Positions 53,109-61,703 are shown, counted from the first letter of the stretch. The stretch is 64,000 nucleotides of DNA from Cytophagaceae bacterium (GCA_027490155.1 JAIXYP010000030.1:1-64000), one strand, 5' to 3'. Notes: generated from the letters alone by a model not told the origin. Translations and numbers: made by a program.

Positions 53109-54197
53109 CTATTTGAGGAGGCTTTTACGGAAGCGCTCGCTTTCCATATTGTTAATATAGTCTAGGTCCTGCGGCTGCAAAAAACGGGGCTCCAATCCTA
53201 AAAAACGCAATTGGTGCCTGATGTAGAGGTAAGCCGTCAAGGTTTCGTCGATGGTGCGGGCCTCCCGATAGTTGGTTCGGTAGGTCACTAGGCCCGTCTG
53301 CTGATCAACCATGATTTTGTTCGGCTTGGCGGCATCGAACGAAAAGTTGCCGTTAAAAAACACCGTCTGGTCCGGGAACAAGACATTGGATTCGAAGTAG
53401 GCCGCATCCACACCATCAGTTTGCTTGAAGAAATCTGACACGAATTCGGAACCACAATGCCAAACCTCAGAATGATCGGTAGGCACTAGTTCAGCAATAG
53501 GATATTGGCTTGGCAAAAGCTCATAATAGGTACAGAGGGCCGAGTTGATATCACGATGCAAGGCGATAACCTCGTCCACCGTATTGGCCGAGACGATGAT
53601 GCCATGGTTTTGCAGAAAAAAAACCTTAGGCTCTGGGCCACCATTTGCCTTGGCTGCCTCCAGTTGTTGTTGGATGGCAGTCGTAAGCCAAAAGCCTGGG
53701 TTGAGATAGGGTACCAGGACAGCCTCCCAACCCGACGCATGACAAAATGCCAACAAGGCTTGATGTGCATCTGCTTGGCAATTGATCAGGTTGGCATAGA
53801 CCGAATGGGTATGAATAACATAACGACCTAGAATGCTATGAAATCCAGTTTCCATGCTTGGGCGTGCCGCTGGCCACTCGTCCAAGGTGATGGTATGCTG
53901 CCTGACTAATGCCCCACTTACCGCCTCATAGTCAGTCGATTCTGATAAGGCTCCGTGATCGATGGAGTGGAAAAACGCAACAACAGGAGGACTCTCAACA
54001 AAGGCATAGCCCGAATTAGTATCGAGCTGCCGAAGCTCGAACCCAGATGCCTTTATTGCCATCAGACCGTCAAAAGCCTTGGCTGAGGTATTGCCCCCTG
54101 CACCTTGCACAAAGTCGGGCCGGTCGGCCACTGCACGGGATATGGCCAATAGCTCGCGCACTGTTTTGTGATAGAGATTGCTGTCGTATTGCTTCAT
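53109..54197 (-). CDS. Class II aldolase/adducin-family protein
   Basis: 362 residues, larger than simple fuculose-phosphate aldolase (about 215). FVQGAGGNTSAKAFDGLMAIKASG is the phosphate-binding region of class II aldolases. VIHTHSVYANLINC carries two zinc-binding His residues, and FLQNHGIIVSANT a third conserved His. The C-terminal 100 residues are extra. Enzymes of this fold cleave or form aldol bonds, or isomerise, in phosphorylated sugars using zinc. The gene lies 61 bases after the GT-C/kinase fusion gene, in the same direction, and so probably acts on the phosphorylated product of that kinase (inference). The substrate is unknown. Confidence 0.87.
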   Translation of the reverse strand: MKQYDSNLYHKTVRELLAISRAVADRPDFVQGAGGNTSAKAFDGLMAIKASGFELRQLDTNSGYAFVESPPVVAFFHSIDHGALSESTDYEAVSGALVRQHTITLDEWPAARPSMETGFHSILGRYVIHTHSVYANLINCQADAHQALLAFCHASGWEAVLVPYLNPGFWLTTAIQQQLEAAKANGGPEPKVFFLQNHGIIVSANTVDEVIALHRDINSALCTYYELLPSQYPIAELVPTDHSEVWHCGSEFVSDFFKQTDGVDAAYFESNVLFPDQTVFFNGNFSFDAAKPNKIMVDQQTGLVTYRTNYREARTIDETLTAYLYIRHQLRFLGLEPRFLQPQDLDYINNMESERFRKSLLK

Positions 54198-54258
54198 AAT
54201 CGGTATCGGTTTAGGGGCGAGTGCAGAGGCAAAACAGACCCGATAATCTCAACTATTC

Positions 54259-56454
54259 CTAGTCGATCGTCAGTTTATTGAATACATAATAGGCCAAAAG
54301 GAGTTGAATCAGACCATTGTAACCATCGGCCATTTTAGGTTCGGTTACGGCCACCTCTTCGAGCTCAGGCACCAGCTGCTGGATGAGATCAAACAGCTTG
54401 GAAGCTGAAATAATACCGTCAAACACGACTTGCTGGTGGTCTTCGTCCATAAAACGATGGCTGACCTCTAGGCCCTCAACTAGCGTCAAGGCATCAAGCA
54501 GACGATCGAGGTTAATGTTATTATCTAAAGTACAACGTAGGATCAAGGCCAGTGATAGGTCTGGTGCACCTAACTGGCTGATAGCAACCTTGGGCTCATA
54601 ACCAATGATGATGTCAGCATACTTGGCCTGGACGTCGATGTACTTGGTGGCGTCGGCCTCTCGGGCATTGAGCTGAGCGACGATCTGGTCAATGGTGTAG
54701 CCACGGTCACGGACATCCCGAATGATCTTCCAGTGGTAGCGTAGGTCACGGTCTGGGTTAATGAAGACCTTGCAGTCATACAGCCGTCTTGTCTGACTAA
54801 GGTAGAACGGATGAAGCCCCTCAAAGACCACTACCCTATTGGACCTCACTGCAACTGGCAAAGTGAATTTGCCATCTTGATGGTCGTAATGTCGTCGGTC
54901 GATGCTGCGGCCCTCCTTGAGCTTGAGGGCATGGGTCAGGTCGTCATGCAGGAGGTTGGCTTTGGGGTCTAGGTGGGTAAAAGTCCGCCATTGTTCATGT
55001 CCACGCTCCCAGCGGTGCATATCATCCCCACGGATAACAGCCACATTACGATCCAGAAACAGGTCAGCCATAAGGCGGGTAAAGGTACTTTTGCCGGACC
55101 CGCTATCACCACCGACGCCCATCAGGAAGGGTTTGTAGCGGATCTTGTGTTTGATAGTGGCATCAATACCATATTGATAGATCAGCCCACAATTGATGGC
55201 CAAGGTGGTCTGGAGCAAGGTGAATACCAGACTCAGGAAGTGGCTATCGTTTAGGCCTGCTTTTACCAAGGTTTGGCTCAGGTTTGGCAAAGCGGCCCAG
55301 CTAGGCTGCACAACCCTGAAGACCTGAAAAAAGTCCGAGGCTGGCACCAAGGCAAAGTAGGCGAAGAACAAAGCCGTCAGCGCATAAAAGGCCCAAGTGG
55401 CACGCTGGCCGATATCCTGCTTGAGCAAAAAGTAAATCAAGAAGGGTAGCACCCAAAAATACCAACCTTGCATCGGTGGGATTAGCACGATCAGGATGCC
55501 GAACGCAAACCCCAAAAACATAATGTATAGGTCACGGTTGAACATCCGGAAGGCAAGACTCCGGACCACCACGAGGTAGTAAGCAGCAGGCAGTGCAAAG
55601 ACAGCCAAGCCGAGGCCGTAGTCTAGCCGTAGGTTGAAGACCTTGCCCTGCTCGCGGTTCATGAATACCATCTGCCAAAAACCTGTAGAACTAAGGAACG
55701 GTAGGTTAGGCAACACAAAAGCCAAAGCAATAACCCCTATGTGCGCTAACAGACCACTGATTTTGACTTGTTTCGTTGTCAGGTACCAGAGGTAGAACGG
55801 CACAGCAACCACCATGTTGGTTTTCGTTGCAAGGCATAGGCCCAACACCAAACTAGCCATCCAGAGCTTGTCCTTGAACTGATAATAAAGACTAAGAAAC
55901 AACAAAGTGACTGGGATAATATCCAGCTGCCCATGGATGTAGCTGATGTAAAGCAATACGGGCGAAAGCCAGAACAGCACCAGCAATTTGGTCTCCTGCC
56001 GTCTAATCCAGCTATTAAGGATGATCAGCAACAGTAGGTCTGCCACGATGAGTGGCAGGCGCATCACCAAAAGGTCCAGCCAACCCACTGCCGCACCATC
56101 CTGGAACAAAAAGCCGAGTAGCATCCGTGGCAGAGCCAAGATATACAGCATCAGAGCCGGATAAGGGAACATCTCAGGTCGCCCAGCCTCCATCCAATGT
56201 TGGTAGGGGTCTGCCAAACCACTGCTGACGAATTGGTTAACAAACGGGATAAATAACTCGGCGTAGAACGAGGAGGCCAATGTCGCGCCCATCAACAGCT
56301 TCAAGCCTAGTCCTAACCAGAATAACCAAGACCGAAAACCCTCCCGAAAATTAATTTGGAGGATGATTCTGGTCCAGAAACTGGTGGATTGTGGCATAGT
56401 AAGGTAGCAATCAGCAGACAAAGGGCAAGATTCAATCAGTTTGGACTTAGGCAT
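54259..56454 (-). CDS. GT-C-like membrane domain fused to a uridine kinase/phosphoribulokinase-type kinase
   Basis: 731 residues in one open frame. Residues about 35-420 have roughly ten membrane segments; the first external loop has LADPYQHWMEAGRPEMFPYPALMLYIL, the acidic layout of lipid-linked-sugar mannosyltransferases of the GT-C fold. Near residue 440 a soluble kinase begins: GVGGDSGSGKSTF is Walker A, VIRGDDMHRWERG and RRHYDHQDGKFT hold conserved acidic and basic residues of the uridine kinase/PRK family, and VVVFEGLHPFYL is the Walker B-like strand. RDVRDRGYTIDQI and QAKYADIIIGYEP are the C-terminal PRK signatures. It starts 16 bases after gtrA, so the two are cotranscribed. The kinase would make a sugar- or nucleoside-phosphate in the cytoplasm next to the transferase. 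M20 (56397) is an alternative start. Confidence 0.9.
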   Translation of the reverse strand: MPKSKLIESCPLSADCYLTMPQSTSFWTRIILQINFREGFRSWLFWLGLGLKLLMGATLASSFYAELFIPFVNQFVSSGLADPYQHWMEAGRPEMFPYPALMLYILALPRMLLGFLFQDGAAVGWLDLLVMRLPLIVADLLLLIILNSWIRRQETKLLVLFWLSPVLLYISYIHGQLDIIPVTLLFLSLYYQFKDKLWMASLVLGLCLATKTNMVVAVPFYLWYLTTKQVKISGLLAHIGVIALAFVLPNLPFLSSTGFWQMVFMNREQGKVFNLRLDYGLGLAVFALPAAYYLVVVRSLAFRMFNRDLYIMFLGFAFGILIVLIPPMQGWYFWVLPFLIYFLLKQDIGQRATWAFYALTALFFAYFALVPASDFFQVFRVVQPSWAALPNLSQTLVKAGLNDSHFLSLVFTLLQTTLAINCGLIYQYGIDATIKHKIRYKPFLMGVGGDSGSGKSTFTRLMADLFLDRNVAVIRGDDMHRWERGHEQWRTFTHLDPKANLLHDDLTHALKLKEGRSIDRRHYDHQDGKFTLPVAVRSNRVVVFEGLHPFYLSQTRRLYDCKVFINPDRDLRYHWKIIRDVRDRGYTIDQIVAQLNAREADATKYIDVQAKYADIIIGYEPKVAISQLGAPDLSLALILRCTLDNNINLDRLLDALTLVEGLEVSHRFMDEDHQQVVFDGIISASKLFDLIQQLVPELEEVAVTEPKMADGYNGLIQLLLAYYVFNKLTID

Positions 56455-56470
56455 GACCCAGAGCGCTCAT

Positions 56471-56887
56471 TTAGGTCCTGAAAACGACAAACTTTGTCAA
56501 CACAAAATTGAGGATCGTCGTTAGGATGGTGGCCAAGAGCAGGGCAACAACTTTCTGGAGGTCTGTGCTGGGACTAACCAGCTCAATGAGGCCAAAGCTG
56601 ATGGCAAAACTAATAGCATAAACCAATAAATAGGGCAACAATACGGTGCTATGCTTAGCATCACCAGCCTCAAATGTGATGGACTTGTTGAGCCAATAAC
56701 CCAAAATGACACCTGACACATAGCCTATCCCGCTGGCAACAGAGGACCTTAATCCTAGGCCCCAAACCAAAACAGCCGCCAAGCCTAGGTTCATGACGGT
56801 GCTTAACCCACCCACAAACAGGAACCCTATCAGCTGCGGGTTGATACCAGTTTTTGATAATACCGACTTTAACCGTCTGGAGATCAT
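56471..56887 (-). CDS. GtrA-family membrane protein
   Basis: 138 residues from the ATG at 56887; the open frame reaches 56950. Four membrane segments: LIGFLFVGGLSTVMNLGLAAVLVWG, SSVASGIGYVSGVILGYWLNKSITF (with the GtrA signature Y-x-L-N-K-x-x-T-F), PYLLVYAISFAISFGLIELV and VVALLLATILTTILNFVLTKFVVF. GtrA proteins are thought to flip or escort polyprenyl-phosphate-linked sugars, mainly Und-P-glucose, across the inner membrane, where GT-C transferases use them. The gene heads the five-gene cluster on this strand. The promoter candidate at 56891-56920 favours the shorter start. Confidence 0.85.
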   Translation of the reverse strand: MISRRLKSVLSKTGINPQLIGFLFVGGLSTVMNLGLAAVLVWGLGLRSSVASGIGYVSGVILGYWLNKSITFEAGDAKHSTVLLPYLLVYAISFAISFGLIELVSPSTDLQKVVALLLATILTTILNFVLTKFVVFRT

Positions 56888-56890
56888 ACC

Positions 56891-56920
56891 CAAAGGTAAT
56901 ATGGATTGGTGGTTAGCAAT
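56891..56920 (-). promoter_or_regulatory. Promoter candidate of the gtrA cluster
   Basis: On the minus strand ATTG (56920-56917), an 18-base spacer, and TACCTTTG (56898-56891), an exact -7 match. It lies only three bases upstream of the ATG at 56887, which would make the transcript nearly leaderless. The alternative is that the match is by chance and translation starts at 56950. Confidence 0.38.
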
Positions 56921-56975
56921 GGAAGACGGACAACCTAAGAGTTGGCGCAAACACCGACAATGTAGGCGTCAATAA

Positions 56976-57089
56976 ACCAGATCTGGTGCCAACATTGCAG
57001 GTCCGGACAAAACCCACTAGATTGCTGCTGTAAAGTTCAGGGCCAGTAAATACGCTCAATGATCTGTGTCTAGACATGGTCCGGACCAT
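56976..57089. promoter_or_regulatory. Palindromic operator-like sites between gtrA and the SDR gene
   Basis: Three perfect palindromes lie in this divergent intergenic region: ACCAGATCTGGT (56976-56987), GTCCGGAC (57001-57008, within GGTCCGGAC) and ATGGTCCGGACCAT (57076-57089), the last 50 bases before the SDR start. The core GGTCCGGAC occurs twice, 78 bases apart. They look like binding sites for a dimeric regulator controlling one or both transcription units; no regulator gene is in the neighbourhood. Confidence 0.5.
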
Positions 57090-57138
57090 CACAAAAACGC
57101 TTTAATCCAAATATCCCCCCAACACCCCACACCCAGAA

Positions 57139-57918
57139 ATGGACTTACAACTCAAAGGTAAAGTAGCCATAGTGACTGGTGGCACCAGCGGCATCGGCGA
57201 AGCCATTGCCAAAACCCTTGCCCACGAAGGTGTACACCTGGCCCTCATCGGTCGGGACCAAACCCGTGGCGACCAAATGGTCGAAACACTGACTGCGATG
57301 GGTGTAAAGGCGCTTTTCGTCCAGGCGGAGCTCAGCGAAGAGGCCAACTGCAAAGTTGCCGTTGACAAAGTCCTCGCAACCTTTGGCCAGATCGACATTT
57401 TGGTCAATAATGCAGGTGTCAACGACGGCGCTAGCCTCGACAAGCCTGTATCTGACTTCGTTGCCTCCTTGCATAAAAACTTGGTGCACTACTTCGCGAT
57501 GGTCCACTATGCCAAAGCGGCGCTTATCGCCAGCAAAGGTGTCGTGATTAACATTGGGTCTAAGGTTGCAGACACTGGCCAAGGTGGCACAAGTGGCTAT
57601 GCGGCCAGCAAAGGTGGCATACATGCCCTAACCCGCGAGTGGGCAGCAGCCTTCCGTAATGATGGTGTGCGTGTTAACGAAGTTGTACCAGCCGAAACCT
57701 GGACACCGCTGTACGAATGGTGGCTCAACACCCTGCCAAACCCGGCTGAGAAAAAAGCTGAGATCGAAAGCAAAATCCCATTTGGTGCCCGCTTCACGAC
57801 CAGTGAAGAGATCGCAGACATGGTAGTGTTCTTGGTTTCGCCACGTTCGTCCCATACTACTGGCCAAATCATCTTTGTGGATGGTGGCTATACCCACCTT
57901 GACCGTTCGTTGACCTAG
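57139..57918 (+). CDS. SDR-family NAD(P)-dependent oxidoreductase
   Basis: 259 residues, a classical SDR. VAIVTGGTSGIGEAIA is the cofactor loop TGxxxGxG, DILVNNAGVNDG the NNAG motif, INIGSKV the catalytic Ser strand, SGYAASKGGIHALTREWA the YxxxK pair, and VNEVVPAETWTPLY the post-catalytic region. Absence of an Asp at the end of strand 2 (LIGRDQTRG) would fit NADP or NAD. The last part IIFVDGGYTHLDR is conserved in L-fucose dehydrogenase-like SDRs, so a free sugar is a plausible substrate. It diverges from the gtrA cluster and shares its operator-like sites. Confidence 0.9.
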   Translation: MDLQLKGKVAIVTGGTSGIGEAIAKTLAHEGVHLALIGRDQTRGDQMVETLTAMGVKALFVQAELSEEANCKVAVDKVLATFGQIDILVNNAGVNDGASLDKPVSDFVASLHKNLVHYFAMVHYAKAALIASKGVVINIGSKVADTGQGGTSGYAASKGGIHALTREWAAAFRNDGVRVNEVVPAETWTPLYEWWLNTLPNPAEKKAEIESKIPFGARFTTSEEIADMVVFLVSPRSSHTTGQIIFVDGGYTHLDRSLT

Positions 57919-57955
57919 AGCTTTATGACTAATTAAGATCATTTAGTCAAAAACC

Positions 57956-58003
57956 AAAAACCGCTTTTGATAGGCCAATTTGCCCTCAAAAGCGGTTTTT
58001 TTG
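57956..58003. terminator. Strong bidirectional terminator
   Basis: AAAAACCGCTTTTGA (57956-57970) pairs perfectly with TCAAAAGCGGTTTTT (57986-58000): a 15-bp stem followed by T residues. It separates the SDR gene from the convergent rhodanese gene. Confidence 0.92.
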
Positions 58004-58047
58004 TTTAGCCTCGACCTTTATGGATGGCCAATATCTTATATCTGGAA

Positions 58048-58359
58048 TTAGTGGCTATGTTGATGCTCCAGCTCCTGCCAAGCCAATATACCTCCTGTTA
58101 GGTTATGTAGGTTGGTGTAGCCTAGGTCCCGCTCTAACAATCGGATAGCCATTTCGGAGCGTTTGCCACTCCTGCAGTGTATCACGACTGGGATGTCCTG
58201 TTTGATCTGGTCAGCTTCGTCCAGCACCTGTGATAAGGGGATCAATAGCCCACCCAAATTGCTTTGGGCATACTCGTCTGCCTCACGCACATCGATAAGC
58301 TGAAACACTTTACCTTCAGTTTGCCAATCTCGTAGGTTGTCCACCGTAATTGCTTTCAT
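58048..58359 (-). CDS. Rhodanese-like domain protein
   Basis: 103 residues, a single rhodanese module. VFQLIDVREADEYAQSNLGGLLIPLSQ is the N-terminal strand-helix pair, and VVIHCRSGKRSEMAI contains the active-site loop CRSGKRS with the catalytic Cys. It transfers sulfur, or possibly selenium, between thiols in the cytoplasm, or acts as a redox sensor. The C-terminus ends with a short His-rich tail (EHQHSH). It is transcribed alone and diverges from the UbiA gene. Confidence 0.94.
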   Translation of the reverse strand: MKAITVDNLRDWQTEGKVFQLIDVREADEYAQSNLGGLLIPLSQVLDEADQIKQDIPVVIHCRSGKRSEMAIRLLERDLGYTNLHNLTGGILAWQELEHQHSH

Positions 58360-58474
58360 ATCACATTGATTCTGAGGGCAAGATAGGAAAATCCGAAATA
58401 TCGATATTAAAAACTGCTTAACTTTCAGCTAGCAGGCTTGTTATCATTTACAAAAAGTGCCGACTACAGACCCC

Positions 58475-59389
58475 ATGCTAATGCACGAAACTCGCCCAAC
58501 ATCAGTCCTCCAAAATTGGAAAAATGCGCTCCTGCTGATGCGAATCCCATTTTCGATCTATCTGATGCCGATCTTTTGGTTGGCAGCAAGCCAGAATATT
58601 CTCTTTGGATGGGAGCGAGGCGTCTTGACGTTTTTAATCCTTCACCTGCTAGTCTATCCTGGCAGCAATGGCTACAACTCCTATCACGATCGGGATACGG
58701 CACCTGTTGGCGGGTTGGCCAGCCCACCAGCCGTGAACCAGCAACTCTGGTACCTCATTATCTTGACTGACGTATTGGCTCTTGGCCTCAGCTACCTACT
58801 CGGTTGGCTTTTCCTGAGCTGGGTTTTGGCCTATATCTTGGCAAGCAAAGCCTATTCTTGGCCTAGCATTCGACTGAAGGGGGACCCCTACCTTGGCACT
58901 GCAATTGTGGTCCTGATGCAAGGGGCGGGCACCTACTACATGGTCTTGGCTGGTCTTGGTGTTTGCAGCTGCGAGTATGGCAATCTCTACCACATCGGCT
59001 ATGCAGTCGGGGCTAGCCTAACCCTACTAGGAAACTACCCACTGACCCAAGTATATCAACATGAGTCTGACGCCGAACATGGTGACCAAACGCTAAGCCG
59101 TCTGCTGGGGGTGATCGGAACCTTCTGGTGGGCCTTGGCATTCACCATCGTGGGTGGTGGGCTGATTGCTTTGTTACTCTATCTGGACTTCGGCTGGAAA
59201 GGTCCGGTCCTGCTTATGGCCCTCCAGTTACCCGCTAACCTCCATCAGCAGCGGTGGTTTGCGGCTGTCCGAAAGGACTTGAAGGCAGCCAATCACCAGA
59301 ATGCCATGCGGCTGAATCAGCTGGCCTCATTGGGCTTTTCGGCTGCGCTAGTCATCTTAGTCTTTGCAGAACGGTGGCAACTTTGGTAG
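58475..59389 (+). CDS. UbiA-family prenyltransferase
   Basis: Start chosen at the ATG at 58475 (304 residues); the frame opens with GTG at 58457, and 58481 is also possible. Nine membrane segments. The first polyprenyl-diphosphate site is YPGSNGYNSYHDRDTAPVGGL (N..DxxD), the second is YQHESDAEHGDQTLSRLLG (DxxxGD). UbiA enzymes attach prenyl chains to aromatic or polar acceptors in the membrane. The NSYHDRD...GGL variant is shared by a Bacteroidota subgroup whose acceptor is not known to me. EboD-type cyclases are linked to a UbiA protein (EboC) in ebo clusters, and a cyclase of that type is encoded 6 kb away, but the other ebo genes are missing here. Confidence 0.92.
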   Translation: MLMHETRPTSVLQNWKNALLLMRIPFSIYLMPIFWLAASQNILFGWERGVLTFLILHLLVYPGSNGYNSYHDRDTAPVGGLASPPAVNQQLWYLIILTDVLALGLSYLLGWLFLSWVLAYILASKAYSWPSIRLKGDPYLGTAIVVLMQGAGTYYMVLAGLGVCSCEYGNLYHIGYAVGASLTLLGNYPLTQVYQHESDAEHGDQTLSRLLGVIGTFWWALAFTIVGGGLIALLLYLDFGWKGPVLLMALQLPANLHQQRWFAAVRKDLKAANHQNAMRLNQLASLGFSAALVILVFAERWQLW

Positions 59390-59421
59390 CCTTTAACCAT
59401 CATTGGTAAATCCAGCGTAAT

Positions 59422-59466
59422 GCAAAAGGTGCACCTGACCGCTCAGATGCACCTTTTTGCTTTTTT
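59422..59466. terminator. Bidirectional terminator
   Basis: AAAAGGTGCA (59424-59433) pairs with TGCACCTTTT (59448-59457), followed by T-rich sequence, between the convergent UbiA and GH27 genes. Confidence 0.82.
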
Positions 59467-59509
59467 ATTAGTCGGTTGCCGTAGGCACCAAACTTATTGA
59501 CAATCTAGC

Positions 59510-61528
59510 CTATTTGGCAGCGGAGACACCTAGCATATAGCACCCATGGACCGGAATTTTGGTCAAGTTAAGGGTGTTGACACTAGTGCCACGATCCTTT
59601 TGGCGCCAAAGATCACGCACCTGTATTTTCTCGCTAAGGCCTAGGGCTGCAAGTGGTAGGCTGACGTCCTTAACCACATAGGACAAGTTGAAAACACCAA
59701 CTGCTTGGCTACCATTGTCTAAGGCCTTAACCCAGACTTGAATGTTATCCTTGTCATAGACCTTGGTGGCTTGTTTGCCTAAGGGGTCTTGGTTGACATC
59801 TAACACCTCATCATTTGTCAGGAGATTGAGGGTAAAGTCGTCAAGCTGGGTGAGGTCACAGCCAAGAAGTAATGGGGCAGATAACAAGGACCAGAGTGTA
59901 ATGTGCGAGTATTGTTCGTCTGGCGTGATGCGGGTTGGGTGCAGATTGGCACCCCAGCCTAGCTTGCCGACTACCAACATATCAGGATCGTTCCAAGTGC
60001 CGGGGCCTGCAAATTTGCTCCACCGATCCTGACTAAATCCGATCTCAGATACACTACCCCAGGTGTCGATGATATCGCCAGTGGTCCGCCAAACGTTTGA
60101 GACCCGTTTCCATTCTGCTGCTTTGTCTATCTCGGCAGAGTTAGAAAGGCTGTAAACAAAGTCACGACCAGTTGCCACAAGGGCATCACGCATGGCTTCG
60201 GCATGCGGTACATCCAGCGGAGCCCAGTCGTACTTCAAGTAGTCAAAGCCCCAAGCTGCCCACTGTTTTGCATCCTGTTGGTGAAAGGGATACACACCAA
60301 TGCGGCGACCTGCTGAAGCCTCAGCATTGTAGCGCGAACCATCTAGTTTGTCCGTTGACCCACCGATATGGTTGCCATAGCTCGTGACCCAAGGGGTGCT
60401 ATAAATGCCTGCCTTCAGACCCTTGGCATGGATGTCGTCACAGAGGGCCTTCATGTCAGGGAAGTTGGCGTTGGCCTGCAATGCCATGTCCTTACCACCA
60501 CGTTTGCCTTGCCATGCATCATCTATGTTGACGTAGGTCCAGCCATGGTCAATCAGGCCCTTGCTCACCATAGCCTCGGCAGTGGCACGCACTTTTTCGG
60601 CATTGACACTGAGGCCCCAGCAGTTCCAGCTGTTCCAACCCATGGGCGGGGTAAGGGCGATTTGGTCCCCACATTTGATCAGGAGCTCGCGGGTAGTTTT
60701 ACCCTTTGTGTTGCTGACCATGATCTGGACACGATAGTCGCCACGGGTATTGAGACGGCCAGTGATTTGTCCTGTGGTAGGATCGAGGGTTAGCCCAGCA
60801 GGCAGCCCAGTGGCCTCATAGCGTAGTGGTTTGAGACCTGTTGCCGCCACTTTGAACAAAAAGGGGGATCCTGGACGCACGCCAAACACCTTGGCTCCGT
60901 TGATCCTAGGTTTTGGACCTGCAACAGGGGTCAGGATATAAGGCGCCTCTGCTTCCCGGACGTAAATGATAGGTTTGGAGGTCGAATCTACCATCCGGAA
61001 CTTGGCGTCTGCCCAGTCAAAATGGGTGTGATTGGTATTGGCATTGAGGGCCGACACTGTCAGCACAAGATTCTGTTTGCCGCCAAGATCCAGATGGACA
61101 GGTTTGGCTACACCGCCAGGTCGGGAGGTGTCGGCATAAACAGTCTGGCCATCAACAGCAATGTCGATGATAGCAGTTCCACCAAATTTGCGACCAGCCA
61201 TGGCATCATCCAGCCCGATGACGGCGTCAAAAGCCAAAGCCTTGCCCGAAAGTTTGACCAAGGCTATCAACTTGGCATGGCCACAGATGCCGCGTTCGTA
61301 CTTTTTGCCGTTGAGCGTGAGGGGTGTACCCTCTAGGGTTTTGTTCCGGGTAGCTGCGCGCCAACCTACCTCAATTTTGTCCAGCTCTAGGTCGTCAAGG
61401 TAAACGATGTTGTCAGCGGATTGGGCAATTGCTGAGGGCATTGCGCCAAAGGCAAGGACCGCACAGCAAAGCAATGCTGCAAAAAGTGTGGTAGGGGTTG
61501 ATCTCCTCTTTTGGGTGGGTGTTGGCAT
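59510..61528 (-). CDS. Secreted GH27 alpha-galactosidase with NPCBM domain
   Basis: 672 residues. Signal peptide (LFAALLCCAVLAFGAMPSAIAQ). Residues about 38-180 form an NPCBM module (YLDDLELDKIEVGWRAATRN, YERGICGHAKLI), and about 205-285 a putative Ig-like domain (YEATGLPAGLTLDPTTGQITG). The GH27 barrel starts PPMGWNSWNCWG; FDYLKYDWAP carries the nucleophile D434 and VWRTTGDIIDTW the acid/base D485; GTWNDPDMLVVG is also conserved. A C-terminal beta-sandwich ends the protein. It removes alpha-galactose, for example from galactomannan side chains, before mannanase and mannosidase act. It is exported to the periplasm or outside. Confidence 0.95.
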   Translation of the reverse strand: MPTPTQKRRSTPTTLFAALLCCAVLAFGAMPSAIAQSADNIVYLDDLELDKIEVGWRAATRNKTLEGTPLTLNGKKYERGICGHAKLIALVKLSGKALAFDAVIGLDDAMAGRKFGGTAIIDIAVDGQTVYADTSRPGGVAKPVHLDLGGKQNLVLTVSALNANTNHTHFDWADAKFRMVDSTSKPIIYVREAEAPYILTPVAGPKPRINGAKVFGVRPGSPFLFKVAATGLKPLRYEATGLPAGLTLDPTTGQITGRLNTRGDYRVQIMVSNTKGKTTRELLIKCGDQIALTPPMGWNSWNCWGLSVNAEKVRATAEAMVSKGLIDHGWTYVNIDDAWQGKRGGKDMALQANANFPDMKALCDDIHAKGLKAGIYSTPWVTSYGNHIGGSTDKLDGSRYNAEASAGRRIGVYPFHQQDAKQWAAWGFDYLKYDWAPLDVPHAEAMRDALVATGRDFVYSLSNSAEIDKAAEWKRVSNVWRTTGDIIDTWGSVSEIGFSQDRWSKFAGPGTWNDPDMLVVGKLGWGANLHPTRITPDEQYSHITLWSLLSAPLLLGCDLTQLDDFTLNLLTNDEVLDVNQDPLGKQATKVYDKDNIQVWVKALDNGSQAVGVFNLSYVVKDVSLPLAALGLSEKIQVRDLWRQKDRGTSVNTLNLTKIPVHGCYMLGVSAAK

Positions 61529-61634
61529 TGCTAAAGCAGTTTCTGTTTGCCAGACCTTAACTAGGCCTGATCATGCGGGCAAGATAAGGACAAGTAGGGG
61601 CCCAAAACATCTTTTGCTTTGCCAGATCTCATGC

Positions 61635-61667
61635 AAAAGGGCCCAACCTTAACGGTTGAGCCCTTTT
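61635..61667 (-). terminator. Terminator of atpG
   Basis: AAAAGGGCCCAACC (61635-61648) pairs with GGTTGAGCCCTTTT (61653-61666) with one mismatch. On the minus strand it lies 37 bases after the atpG stop and is followed by GCAT after TTTT. Confidence 0.7.
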
Positions 61668-61703
61668 TCTGTCTTTTTCTGAAAAATCCTGCGGACTGAA
61701 GGC

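Noticed and set aside
60368-60793. 141-codon plus-strand frame opposite the alpha-galactosidase
   Set aside because: It is an antisense shadow of the GH27 barrel, whose frame and catalytic residues are clear.
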